Below are positions 1 through 9,899 of a stretch of 64,000 nt of DNA, piece after piece; the first letter of the stretch is position 1, and every line of letters begins with the position of its first letter. Under the pieces are notes generated by a model, which saw only the letters and a list, made by a program, of their open reading frames with translations, was not told the origin of the DNA and ran no database searches. The position numbers and the translations under genes are program-made. The DNA is from Atriophallophorus winterbourni (taxonomy: Eukaryota > Platyhelminthes > Trematoda > Plagiorchiida > Microphallidae), in the NCBI GenBank assembly GCA_013407085.1, contig JACCGJ010019062.1, forward strand, positions 1 through 64,000, given 5' to 3'.

Positions 1-1
1 T

Positions 2-2479
2 TCTCGAGGCGGCTTCCATTTAAGGAAGTGGGTGTCACACGATAAACGTTTGTTAAAAGACCTGCCGAGTTCAGATTGTGCCACATTTACGGTCAATATG
101 AGTAATTCATACGATCATGTGCATGGAGCATTGGGTTTGCAATGGAACGCGGATAGCGACGTCTTTGAATTTCGATTCAACCTACCCGAGAGGCCAATGA
201 CTCGTCGTGGTATACTATCGGCTGTGTCATCATTTTACGACCCGTTGGGGCTTTTGTCTCCACTTTGCCTTCCCCCCAAGATGCTACTTCAAAAACTTTG
301 CAAATCGGGTCTTGGATGGGACCAACTTATTTGTGAGGCTGATGAAGTCTGTTGGAACGATTGTTTGCGGTTAGTCAATGTCATTGAAACCGTATCTGTG
401 TCGAGATGTATCAGATGTGCCGATAAGAACTCTCAATGTAACTTTGAGCTGCATATATTCGCCGATGCCTCAGAGACAGGGTACGGTGCTGTAGCATACG
501 CTAAACACATTTCAAGTGCAAACGAATGTCAAAGCTGTATTCTGTTTGGAAAATCCAGAGTAGCTCCCTTGAAAACTGTCACTGTTTCCCGCCTCGAGCT
601 CAATGCTGCAGTATTGGCTGTACGTGTCAGTGAGTTGTTAAAGGAAGGAACGGCGGAACTTTTCTCTAAAATCTGTTTTTGGACTGATTCGATGATAGTC
701 CTGCACTATATATGCGACACTACTTCTAGATTCTCTACGTTCGTCGCCAACCGTCTAGCGATTATATACACGTATACCGATTCATCACAGTGGAGTCATG
801 TGAATTCAGGTGAAAATCCTGCAGACCTGGCTTCAAGGGGCATACGTTCGAAAGTTGAGTTGGAGCGATGGTTGACGGGCCCTGTTGTATGGCCAGAGCG
901 AAAATTTCTGAACCTGGATACAAACACAGTTCATTCTCCGGAACTAGAATACAAAAGGGTTAATATAACATAGACAAATAGCTCACTAGAATATGGTTTG
1001 AATGCTGTCGTCAACTATCACTCTAGTTGGTCGAAGTTGCTCAGGAGTATTGCATGGCTGACAAGGTTTGTTGATTACCTCAAACTGAAGCCACCGGAGC
1101 GAAATTCGTTGAGATCACTGTCTGCAATCACAGTATCTGAACTGCGAAATGCAGAAAGAAAAGTAATCATGTTCGTGCAGCAGGAAGTGTTTGCTGATGA
1201 GCTTGCAAACTATGAAACGAAACAGAACAAGAAGTGCCTGAGGCATCGCAGATTCGCCAAGCTGAACCCGATAGTCCTGGATGGAGTATTATGTGTTGGT
1301 GGACGCTTAAATTATTCCAGCTATCCTGCGGCTTTTCGTACTCCAATTATCTTACCCTCGCGGCATACTGTCACCGAACTCATCATCCGGTATTTTCATG
1401 AAATTGAAGGTCATTGTGGCATGGTTCATGTGCAGAATTTAATACGCAGACAATTTTGGATACTTCAAGGGGGTCGCGCAGTGAAAAGGGTGATAGGGAA
1501 GTGCACCCGGTGTCGTAAAAGACTGGCAGTCGAGTGCAAGCAGATGATGTCTCCACTTCCATTGGCTCGAATTCAGCAGGGACTGCGTTGTTTTGAATCG
1601 GTTGGTTTGGATTATTTTGGACCTTTCCCAGTCAAACGTGGTCGTTCGATTGAGAAAAGATATGGCTGTGTCTTCACTTGTCTACGTGTTCGAGCAGTTC
1701 ATATTGAAGTTGCACACTCGCTCACTACCGATTCGTTCATCATGGCACTGATGCGTTTCGTTAGCAGGCGAGGGAAACCCGTTGAAATTTATAGCGACAA
1801 TGGCACGAATTTTGTAGGGGCCGTTCGAGAGCTGAAAGAGCACATTCAAAGGCTCGATAACCACGTGATCGCTAATCGTCTAGCTGTTCATCATATCCAA
1901 TGGCACTTTAACCCCCCTAGTTCTAGCCATAGAGGCGCCGTTTGGGAACGTATGGTGCGTTCAATCAGAAATATTTTAAACGCCATAGTAAATGCGCAGA
2001 CGTTGACGGACGAAAGTTTGCATACTTTTATGTGCGAAGCAGAACGTATATTGAATGATCGACCTTTGGTGCCACCGTCATTGGATAGCCGCGACGATGG
2101 ACCTCTGACTCCAAACCATCTTTTGTTGATGGGAAGCAACATGGGGATCCCTTCTGATGCTAGTTTACGTGATCGGTATACGCGTCAGTGGAAGCAAGTG
2201 AATTATCTCACTGGGATCTTTTGGAATCGATGGATCAAGGAGTATCTCCCAACCTTGCAAAGAAGGCAAAAATGGTTGAAGCCAGAGAGAACCTTGAAGA
2301 AAGGCGATGTCGTACTGCTAGTGAGTGACCAAGTCCCAAAGGAAAAGTGGCCGCTAGGGTTGGTGCTCGAATGTAACGATAGTGGAGATGGATTAGTTCG
2401 AAGAGTAACCGTGCGCTCATCTGCAGGAATCCTGGAGCGGGACGTTAGGAAGCTATGTTTGCTTGAGGGTGCCGAGTAG
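2..2479 (+). pseudogene. pol: BEL/Pao retrotransposon pol, 3' part (RT end, RNase H, integrase), one in-frame stop
   Basis: The frame is open from the window edge, so the 5' part of pol lies outside. It reads through the Pao-type segment GGFHLRKW, then a conserved FYDPLGLLSPL motif, then an RNase H-like domain (FADAS near 458-472, LE near 600, WTDS near 680). A TAG at 971-973 interrupts the frame, which then resumes unchanged to the stop at 2477-2479. The second part is an integrase: an H-x4-H / C-x2-C zinc site (1397-1513), catalytic D at 1610, D at 1796 and E at 1946, then the C-terminal domain typical of Pao integrases (KGDVVLL, WPLGLV, ending in KLCLLEG). RNase H removes the RNA strand during cDNA synthesis and integrase inserts the cDNA. 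The single stop is most simply a disabling mutation; readthrough is possible but unsupported. The 3' LTR follows the stop directly. The family call is firm. Confidence 0.93.
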
Positions 2480-2917
2480 TGTAGCGGTAGGGTGGGGAAT
2501 AGGGTGTACCTGGGGTGTCGGGCCCGGGGGCTGGTGCTTAAGGTGGGAGGCGGGTTTTCGGATATGCTGACCCCAGAAATACCACCAAGCATTCAGTCTG
2601 CCGGTTGCATGCGAAGACGAACGTTGATTACACTGAAGGCAAATGTTTTAGGTGGGAGGCGGGTCTTCGGGTCTGCCAACTCCAGAGATACCACCAAACA
2701 TTTGATCGTCGAGCCGCTGTCATGGGTTGCGCAGGTTTGTTATATTTTACTTTTTAATCGTCTTTGTCAATATAGTACAGCGTTATTTGACGTATTGTTC
2801 TGATTTGGGATCGATTCGTAAACGCGCGTCACTCCCGGTAGAAGATTCTCGTGGCTCGTAGCAGGCAGCTAGTTTCCGTGAAAGAAACTATTCCCCAGTG
2901 ACGGTTTGGTCGCTACA
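2480..2917 (+). repeat. 3' LTR of the BEL/Pao element
   Basis: It starts immediately after the pol stop with TGTAGCG (2480-2486) and ends with the exact inverted complement CGCTACA (2911-2917), giving a 438-bp LTR. TG...CA ends and a short terminal inverted repeat are the LTR hallmark, and no 3' untranslated gap separates it from pol. The 5' LTR is outside the window, so the LTRs cannot be compared for age and no target duplication can be checked. Confidence 0.82.
2539..2703 (+). repeat. Imperfect direct duplication inside the LTR
   Basis: Two copies of a segment of about 55 bp (2539-2593 and 2649-2703) share AGGTGGGAGGCGGGT, a CTTCGG-like centre and a CCAGA-ATACCACCAA end. They lie in the 5' half of the LTR, where U3 control sequences are expected; repeated U3 blocks are often enhancer-like, but that function is inference here. 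Confidence 0.7.
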
Positions 2918-4281
2918 CCAGTTGCGGAATGTTATATTGGGTACAAGCTGCCTTCTCGGTCAACGCCAACCGTGATGAATAATAATCAATGATTTTGAGT
3001 AGCGCGTCGTATACGCAAGAATTGTCACGTGTTGCGATCGACCGGTTAGCTGATTGGACGACAGACAGCATGCACATGTTCACGCGGGCACAGACAAGTA
3101 GACAGACGCACTCAACACAGGGAACTTTGCAAAGTTTTTCTACTTCGTTGTCGATTTTCTGGGATCCTCTGCAAGACTGTTTAAATTAGTAATGTCTTCC
3201 ACTCTGGCATGAAGGACTCAAGTTTCCTAAATGGTTTCGCCTCAGAATCTTTGAGATTTGTCGATGCGTCAAGCCAGGATATGTCGTTGCTCACATGCTG
3301 TTCTGCATTTTCTTTGCTATACCGACGAAGAGCGCAGTTAGGAGCAGGTATTTACATAGGCAGGGGTTGTCATTACAAGCATTCCGGCCTGAAAACTTTG
3401 GTAACACAAACAAAGCTTACGATGTGTTAATCCTTATACTGGTTTTTGCTGACGTGTGAGCCATCACTGTAAATTCCTTTAGTCGCGAATAGATTGCTCA
3501 ACATCCGCATACAAGGGTGTAGGCCGACAATCAGCATGACCAAAACCAAATTCCCGGGTCACACAAATGCATGGACTTTCACCATTAAGTTGAAATTTGT
3601 CAGGTTGATCTTGTACATTATTTCACATATCATGACTCAGCTATAGCGGATAACCTTTGATGGGAGACCGAATTTCATTCACGTAGGCATAGTAAATGCA
3701 ATCTTGTCCCGTTTGAACTCTCGTCTCTGAAGTTAGCGCAAGCTGTCCGTGAATTCAAAAATGATAATAATCATCACCTGCGCGCTAAATGCTAACAGTG
3801 TGTCACCAAAATATGATCCATCACGCAGGAAGGTGAATGATTTTCTTTAAGATAACATCCCGGTATTTTGAACATATCTTAGGTGGATGTATCTTAAAAT
3901 GGAGAAGTGCGTTGTAATGCTTTTCTGCATAGTCTGCTCACAATACTGCTACTAGGCTGGATGGGCCATGCGTTCAGATGGGAAATGGTCGTATTCCGAA
4001 ATCACGCTCACGAAATACGAGTGCAAATACAATGAAATATGCGCGAACTGCCGCGCAGAATTACAATCACCATATTAGCTATTGGAACGCAGATTTTGAA
4101 CATTTTACGGAAATTAGAATCCCGCAAATACTTTGAACTCCACAACACATATGTACTGTCCCACAATGTCGTAATATTCATCAGAGCCATTATCACTGGT
4201 GCTAAAGAGAAATTAGACAACTTGCAACAAACGTAAATTTAATCAGGAGGATGTATTGTTCTCAATGCTTCCAAATTAATT
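2918..4281. other. Unassigned spacer
   Basis: No recognisable protein, repeat family or RNA gene. The short open frames at 2989-3189, 3209-3430 and 4008-4236 show no known motif and overlap on opposite strands, so I do not call them. Confidence 0.5.
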
Positions 4282-4360
4282 ATAATATTCACAAACCATT
4301 TATTTTATGAGATTATTCCAATTATTGTTTAATAAAATCTGCGTAATGTGAATTGTTTGA
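4282..4360. repeat. 79-bp direct repeat A, copy 1 (left flank of RTE piece 1)
   Basis: Identical to 4743-4821 except for one base (TGTG versus TGGG near the end). It brackets the RTE piece at 4361-4742 and is read as a long target-site duplication. Confidence 0.88.
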
Positions 4361-4742
4361 AACTGAGAAGGGCAAGTATCGTAATTCAGCGCAGGCCACG
4401 GTTGAATGTGAATAAGCTGAGCGACGAGGCCACGAGGAAAGCTTTTGGCAATATACTGAGAGAGGAAATCAGCGCCCGGCCCAAGGATTCAATGACGATG
4501 GATGTTTTCAACCGCACACTAAAGGCAATCGGAGAAAAAGTCTCCGGGTACAGACAGAGGGGCAAAGCTTCGTGGATCTCGTCGAAAACCTGGCAACTCA
4601 TAGAAGACAGAAAAGATATAAAGAAACGCATGCTGAGCAAGAAAATTTCTATTGAAAGGAATGCAATCACTGAAGATTATAGAATGAAAGATAAAGAGCC
4701 TAAAATCAGCGTGGAAGGACAAGAGATGGTATGTGGAACACC
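4361..4742 (+). pseudogene. RTE (SR2-like) LINE piece 1: linker between endonuclease and reverse transcriptase
   Basis: Translation gives the basic linker of SR2-like RTE elements (motifs NKLSDEATRKAFGNIL, ASWISSKTWQLIEDRK and KKRMLSKK), which lies between the endonuclease and reverse-transcriptase domains. There is no endonuclease, no reverse transcriptase and no 3' end in this piece. It sits exactly between the two copies of repeat A. The neighbouring piece at 4887-6572 takes up the same element just downstream in protein order, so the two probably derive from one RNA or one linked event. Non-functional. Confidence 0.72.
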
Positions 4743-4821
4743 ATAATATTCACAAACCATTTATTTTATGAGATTATTCCAATTATTGTTTAATAAAATC
4801 TGCGTAATGGGAATTGTTTGA
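4743..4821. repeat. 79-bp direct repeat A, copy 2
   Basis: Second copy of the sequence at 4282-4360, one mismatch. Its right end is separated by only 2 bp from repeat B (4824-4886), so A and B were contiguous in the original target. Confidence 0.88.
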
Positions 4822-4823
4822 GT

Positions 4824-4886
4824 ATACTAGTTAGAACATTGAGACGCGTCCGGTGAGCGAACACACGCTTCGATTGCGCACAAATC
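4824..4886. repeat. 63-bp direct repeat B, copy 1 (left flank of RTE piece 2)
   Basis: Repeated at 6573-6635 with two mismatches (CCGG versus CCTT). It brackets the second RTE piece and is read as its target-site duplication. The open frame that runs into the RTE from 4853 starts inside this repeat, so its first codons are target sequence rather than retrotransposon. Confidence 0.88.
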
Positions 4887-6572
4887 AACAAGTGAGGACC
4901 CTGGGTGGAGATGTTATAACTGATGCGAAAGAAGAGTTAGCCAGATGGCGAGAACATTTCGAGCTCATTCTAAACCGCCCACCGCCCCAAACCAACGTCG
5001 ATATACCTGAGGCAACTACAGACCTCGACGTCAACACAGACCCCATCAGCCTCCAAGAGGTGCAATTTGCTATCCAGAGGTTGAAAAATGGGAAGGCACC
5101 ATGTGACGATGGAGTGTATGCCGAACTGCTCAAGGCGGAAACCGAAGAGACACCGAAATTTTTGCGAGACCTATTCCAGAACATCTGGGATACTGAGCAG
5201 ATACCGGACGCCTGGCGTACGGGTACTATAATCAAACTTCCGAAGAAAGGTGACTTGAGCTACTGCACCAATTGGCGAGGTATTACGCTTCTATCAGTCA
5301 CGAGCAAAGTATTCTGCCGCATCAATCTCCGACGTGTCTCCAATGCAGTTGAATCCATTTTACGACAAGAGCAAGCCGGGTTCAGGAAAGGAAAATCTTG
5401 CACTGACCAAATCTTTGTCCTCCGTCAGATCCTGGAGCAGACACATGAATGGAATGCAGAGCTATGTGTGGCCTACATCGACTTCCAGAAGGCTTTCGAT
5501 AGCGTTCACCGACCAGTGTTATGGAAAATCCTCCGTCATTATGGTATACCATCAAAGATAGTAAATCTCATAAAAACCTTTTATGAGAAGTTTGAATGCC
5601 AAGTCGCTCACAATGGAATGCTCACTGAGAAGTTTGAGGTTCGTACGGGAGTGAGGCAAGGATGTATCCTCTCACCGATACTCTTCTCCCTAACAATAGA
5701 CTGGATTATGAGACAGGTGACCGATGGCAGGGCAGCAGGCATTCGATGGACCCCAGCGGGACCGCTAGAAGACCTGGACTATGCGGATGATTTTGCCCTC
5801 TTGGCGTGCAAGATCAGTGACATCCAGAGCAAGAGCGATCGACTATCCGAAATTGGCAAGACGGTGGGTTTAGAAATTAACGCTGGCAAATCGGAGGTCA
5901 TGCGGAAGAATGTTCCGGAGCAACCACCAGTGTTCGTGGACGGTCAACCGCTCAGTGAGGTTACAGATACAGTCTACCTTGGGAGCAAACTGACTGTAAA
6001 TGGTGACTGTAAAGATGAGGTCGAGAGAAGGATCGGGAAGGCGAACCAAGCATTCTGCATGCTGAATTCCATTTGGAAATCCTCCGCTCTCAGCATTAAC
6101 ACGAAGATCAGACTCTTCAAGAGCAACGTTCGGAGTGTGTTGCTGTATGCATCGGAATGCTGGAAGACGACCGCTGCCATTGAGCGCAGAATGAACGTGT
6201 TTCAAACTAAGTGCTTGAGAAGGATTCTTCGAATTTTTTGGCCACACACAATTTCGAATGAAGAGCTCCTGAGAAAAACTGGTCTGGAGGTGGTATCTAC
6301 CGTAGTCGAAAGACGATGGTGGAGATGGTTCGGTCTCGTCTGCAGGATGGATCCCAGTTCGCATACGAAGGTAGCCATTCACTGGCGTCCGCAAGGTAAA
6401 CAAAAAGGGGACGGCCCAAGGAAACTTGGCGCAGAACGTTGGAACGCGAACTACATGCACAAGGATTCACGGTTCAGACGGCAACGGAAGCAGCGACAGA
6501 CCGGAACCACTGGCGTGAAGTTGTCTTCGCCTCATGTGCCACCCGGCACGAAGAGGAGTGAGTGAGTGAGTG
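4887..6572 (+). pseudogene. RTE (SR2-like) LINE piece 2: reverse transcriptase to 3' end
   Basis: A long frame (stop after 6565) encodes the reverse transcriptase of an SR2-like RTE element: motifs KNGKAPCDDGVYAE, WRGITLLSV, QAGFRKGKSC, YIDFQKAFDSV, GVRQGCILSP, catalytic YADD at 5780-5791, then LGSKLTVNGD and the C-terminal block LLYASECWK. Reverse transcriptase copies the element RNA at a nicked target. The piece begins abruptly after the linker (5' truncation) and ends with a short GAGT tandem repeat (about 6552-6572), the kind of tail RTE elements carry. The frame is intact over the RT domain, so this copy may be fairly young, but it has no endonuclease and cannot be autonomous. Flanked by 63-bp repeats 4824-4886 and 6573-6635. 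Confidence 0.93.
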
Positions 6573-6635
6573 ATACTAGTTAGAACATTGAGACGCGTCC
6601 TTTGAGCGAACACACGCTTCGATTGCGCACAAATC
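6573..6635. repeat. 63-bp direct repeat B, copy 2 (right flank of RTE piece 2)
   Basis: Copy of 4824-4886 with two mismatches, directly after the GAGT tail. Confidence 0.88.
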
Positions 6636-6880
6636 TTATTACAATCGGACCGAAAGACATCCTTCTTAATATTTCACATTAAGCTTCACAGTAAATAAAT
6701 GCTGAAACGTGAACAATGGATAATATCGATATCAAGTATTTAAGGCAAATAAAATGTCATGTGATTTTGCTTAAATTGTTGCGATCAATGTCGATGTTCA
6801 AGATTCAAGATTTATGGTTGAAAGAGCAATTAACTTTACAATAACCACAGGGTGGAAATATAAAAAAGGGTTTTTACAAA

Positions 6881-6930
6881 TATATATATATATATATAAT
6901 ATATATATATATTATATATATATATATATA
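6881..6930. repeat. TA microsatellite, left of the Ginger-type transposon
   Basis: About 50 bp of mostly alternating TA, ending exactly where the transposon begins. The matching TA run at 9820-9865 is the other half of the interrupted target. Confidence 0.95.
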
Positions 6931-7190
6931 TGTCGTGCCGAAATCGCGGAATTGCCGATTCCGCGGATTCGGCAATCAGTTTGCCGATTCCGCGGAATGG
7001 GCATTTCGTTGCTGATTCCGCGGAATAGGCAACGATTTGCTGAAAATGTGGAACTCATTTCTACCACTGCCGATTCCGTAGATTCAGCAGCCGATTCCGT
7101 GGATTCGGCAGCTGATTCTGCGGAATCGGCAAGCTACGTTTTTACTGTATTTCAGCCTTTTTGTCCGTTATAAATTAGCGAGATTTTTAT
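6931..7190 (+). repeat. Left terminal inverted repeat of the Ginger-type transposon
   Basis: Starts TGTCGTGCCGAAATCGCGG and consists largely of degenerate repeats of CCGATTCCGCGGA-like units, so the repeat itself contains many small palindromes. Inverted match to 9560-9819 with scattered mismatches. These sub-repeats are plausible integrase binding sites. Confidence 0.93.
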
Positions 7191-7231
7191 GTGAATTCAC
7201 TTCAGATTTAATATCAGAAGTTCATTTTCAC

Positions 7232-7483
7232 TGCATTTTCAAGTTGCCGAAATGCATGATTGATTTTCAAGTGGAATATTAACATTGTGGTCACAGGGAA
7301 CGTGTCTCACACAACAGTCTATTAAAGTATGTTGATTGCTTGTGATTATGCTTTCAATGCATTTTCAATTTGCCGAAATGCATGAAAGATTTTCAAGTGG
7401 AATATTAACATTGTGGTCACAGGAAACGTGTCTCACACAAAAGACTATTAAAGGCTGTTGATTGCTTGTGATTATACATTTTA
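7232..7483 (+). repeat. 126-bp tandem duplication upstream of the integrase start
   Basis: Two adjacent copies (7232-7357 and 7358-7483), each starting TGCATTTTCAA and containing ACATTGTGGTCACAGG and ACGTGTCTCACACAA. They lie between the left inverted repeat and the start codon at 7509, where promoter and 5' UTR are expected. Confidence 0.88.
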
Positions 7484-7508
7484 TATCAGTGCTTGCAGAG
7501 ACAGCATC

Positions 7509-9415
7509 ATGGAAGTGAATGTAGCAAACCAACGGGCTCGGTTTCAAGAAACAGTGGCCTGCGAAAAGCTGTCTAAATTCACAGTGCCTAATCGAGAAGA
7601 ATACACCTCAATGCTTGCAACCTTGTGTGGCAGTGAACGATCCAAATTATTCTACTATCTTCGGGAGAAATTTGCAGTCGTCGAAGTTGGCGGTGTCAAG
7701 AAAATCGTCAAGGTAAGCCTCTTTATTTCTCTTGCACTTTTCACACACAAATTTTTGTCATCGATCGATGTTGTCGTTGGCACCATCAACATCATCAACA
7801 AAAACAACAACAGCAGCAACAACAGCATCATCCTTAGCAAAATCAGTTTCATTAGCTCTGTAAACTTGTTTCTTTTTATTCTTTCAGAGCCGAAAAAATG
7901 AAGCTGATCCACTTCACTACCTTGCCGTTCGGGACGAGCTCTTCGACATAATCTACGAAGCTCACGTGTCGACTGGTCATGGCGGTGAAAAAAACCAAAA
8001 GATTTCTTGATGACAAATACGCAAACATACCAATGAAGATGGTGTCCCTCTTTTTGGCTGCATGCGAGACATGTCAAAGAAAGAAACCCTTACCGAACAA
8101 AGGAATTGTTGTAAAACCCATTCGGTCACGAAATTACTGTGACCGTGGTCAAGTTGACTTGATCAATATGGAATCAACACCAAGTGGAAATTTCGTACAG
8201 ATATTAAATTACCAGGATCACTTCACCAAGTTCTTGGTACTGAAACCATTAACGAGTAAAAGGGCTGTCGAAGTGGCGTACCACCTCATAGATATATTCA
8301 CATTCATGGGTGCGCCCAGCATTCTTCAGAGTGATAACGGTAGAGAATTTGTGGCGGATGTAGTCTCAGAAATGAAATCCATGTGGCCCAACCTGCAGCT
8401 AGTTCATGGGCGCGCGAGGCACCCACAAAGCCAGGGATCTGTGGAGCGGTCTAATGCTGATGTAAAGCAGATGCTTATTGCTTGGACAATCGATAACAAT
8501 ACAACGAATTGGGCAGATGGCCTACGTTTCGTGCAGTTCCAAAAGAATAGCTCATCACACAAAAACCTGCAAAACACGTCTCCATTTGAGATTTTATTCG
8601 GACAGAAACCAAGACTAGGATTGCAGAAAACGGTTTTACCTGCAGGCGTTCTCGCTCACATAACAACAGAGGAACAACTGGAGGCGGCTCTCAGGGAGAT
8701 CCATGGCATGGAAGCTGCTGATGAACCAGCTGTTTATTCCGGGGAACAAGATCAGGCTTGTGAGGAACAAGCTGTTGCTGCCGGGGAACAAGATCAGGCT
8801 TGTGAGGAACAAGCTGTTGCTGCCGGGGAACAAGATCAGGCTTGTGAGGAACAAGCTGTTGCTGCCGGGGAACAAGATCATGTTGATGAAACTGGAGAAA
8901 GAGCTACAGGTATTGCAGATGTTTTCTCAAAGCACATCCAGATGATAAGGGCATGCAGTGAGAAGGCTACCAGCGGACAAGAAAAGAGCCGAAAAGAAAT
9001 GCTCGAAGCGAGCAGCGCCATTCTGCATCCTCTATCCGTGGGAGACTGCGTCTTACTCCCGGTTTCCGAATTCGATCGTGGACGACTAGACTGTAGAAAT
9101 ATTATTGGAGTGGTTTACGACATTACTGCCAGCGGAATGTACAAAGTTGCAACAAAACATGGAATGATCGAGGCAGCTTTCTCTAGAAATCAGCTGCAGA
9201 AGGCAGATAGTCAGCTGATGAGCCTTTCGGAAACGAGCGACATTATGCAGTCATTTCGCAAGATTGCATCCCTTCATTCTGCCACTGGGGGACAAGGATT
9301 TGCAAAGTGTTCTTGCACAGCAAAGTGCGATTCCAGGCGCTGTAGTTGCAGGAAGAGCGGAACATTGTGCCACTCCCATTGCCATCCTTGGAACGTAAAA
9401 TGTAAGAACAAATAG
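7509..9415 (+). pseudogene. Ginger/KRBA2-like integrase (transposase), two exons, one frameshift
   Basis: Exon 1 runs from ATG 7509 to 7712 (68 codons, donor GTAAGC); exon 2 starts after the acceptor TTTCAG at 7888, in phase. An A7 run at 7988-7994 puts exon 2 out of frame: one fewer A would join the N-terminal part ending ...STGHGGE to the rest. Downstream, the frame is open to TAG at 9413-9415. Features in order: H-x4-H just before the frameshift; C-x2-C (CETC); catalytic D in QVDLI, D in SDNGREF and E in GSVERSN; a repeated acidic/Gln region (four units, 8739-8880); and a cysteine-rich tail (CSCTAKCDSRRCSC). It should cut and join transposon ends in the nucleus. The frameshift may be a real mutation, a homopolymer error or, less likely, programmed slippage. 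Confidence 0.88.
8739..8880 (+). repeat. 42-bp coding minisatellite in the integrase
   Basis: Three full copies and one partial copy of a 42-bp unit encoding GEQDQACEEQAVAA. The copies are almost identical, so the expansion is recent relative to the rest of the gene. The length divides by three and keeps the frame; similar open frames on both strands here are shadows of the repeat. Confidence 0.93.
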
Positions 9416-9559
9416 TGACAAAAGGAAAGACTTCTTTTAGAGTTCATGATTGTACCACTATTTATTTATGTCTGTACCGATTTATCTGGTTAATAAACCT
9501 ATAGTGAATTCGCCCGACATTGTTTGTTCCATTTTGAACATCATTTTCATCGGCGAAAA

Positions 9560-9815
9560 ATAAAAATCTCGCTAAGTTATAACGGACAAAAAGGCTGAAA
9601 TACAGTAAAAACATAGCTTGCCGATTCCGCAGAATCAGCAGCCGAATCCACGGAATCGGCTGCTGAATCTACGGAATCGGCAGTGGTAGAAATGAGTTCC
9701 ACATTTTCAGCAAATCGTTGCCTATTCCGCTGAATCAGCAACGAAATGCCCATTCCGCGGAATCGGCAAATTGATTGCTGAATCCGCGGAATCGGCAATT
9801 CCGCGATTTCGGCAC

Positions 9816-9819
<4 letters not shown>
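9560..9819 (-). repeat. Right terminal inverted repeat of the Ginger-type transposon
   Basis: Reverse complement of 6931-7190, ending GGCACGACA at 9811-9819, followed directly by TATATA. Confidence 0.93.

Positions 9820-9865
<46 letters not shown>
9820..9865. repeat. TA microsatellite, right of the Ginger-type transposon
   Basis: Continuous TA repeat beginning at the transposon's last base; it also abuts the 3' side of the minus-strand LINE that follows. Confidence 0.95.
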
Positions 9866-9866
<1 letters not shown>

Positions 9867-9899
9867 CTTATTAATAGTTTGGGGAAAAATTCGGATTAG

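Larger units (their letters stand above)
6931..9819 (+). mobile_element. Complete Ginger-type DNA transposon (integrase-encoding)
   Basis: 2,889 bp with 260-bp terminal inverted repeats (6931-7190 and 9560-9819), ends TGTCG and CGACA, inside a TA microsatellite. The cargo is one spliced integrase gene with H2C2 zinc site and D,D,E catalytic residues, of the kind annotated as KRBA2-like in animals. Ginger elements are known as cut-and-paste transposons with LTR-retrotransposon-like integrases, ends beginning TGT and 4-5 bp target duplications; the target duplication here would be TATA-like and cannot be told apart from the microsatellite. A likely polyadenylation signal (AATAAA) lies at about 9492. 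Both ends are present, so it is non-truncated, but the gene has a frameshift. The Ginger subgroup is inference. Confidence 0.85.

Noticed and set aside
4853..4886. First codons of the long RTE frame (from 4853) as element protein
   Set aside because: They lie in the 63-bp flanking repeat, so they are target DNA; the RTE starts at about 4887.
5870..6460. Long minus-strand frame of 196 codons
   Set aside because: Antisense shadow of the RTE reverse transcriptase; no motif.
8636..8945. Repeat-rich open frames on both strands over the integrase
   Set aside because: Shadows of the 42-bp minisatellite in the plus-strand integrase frame, which alone has integrase motifs.
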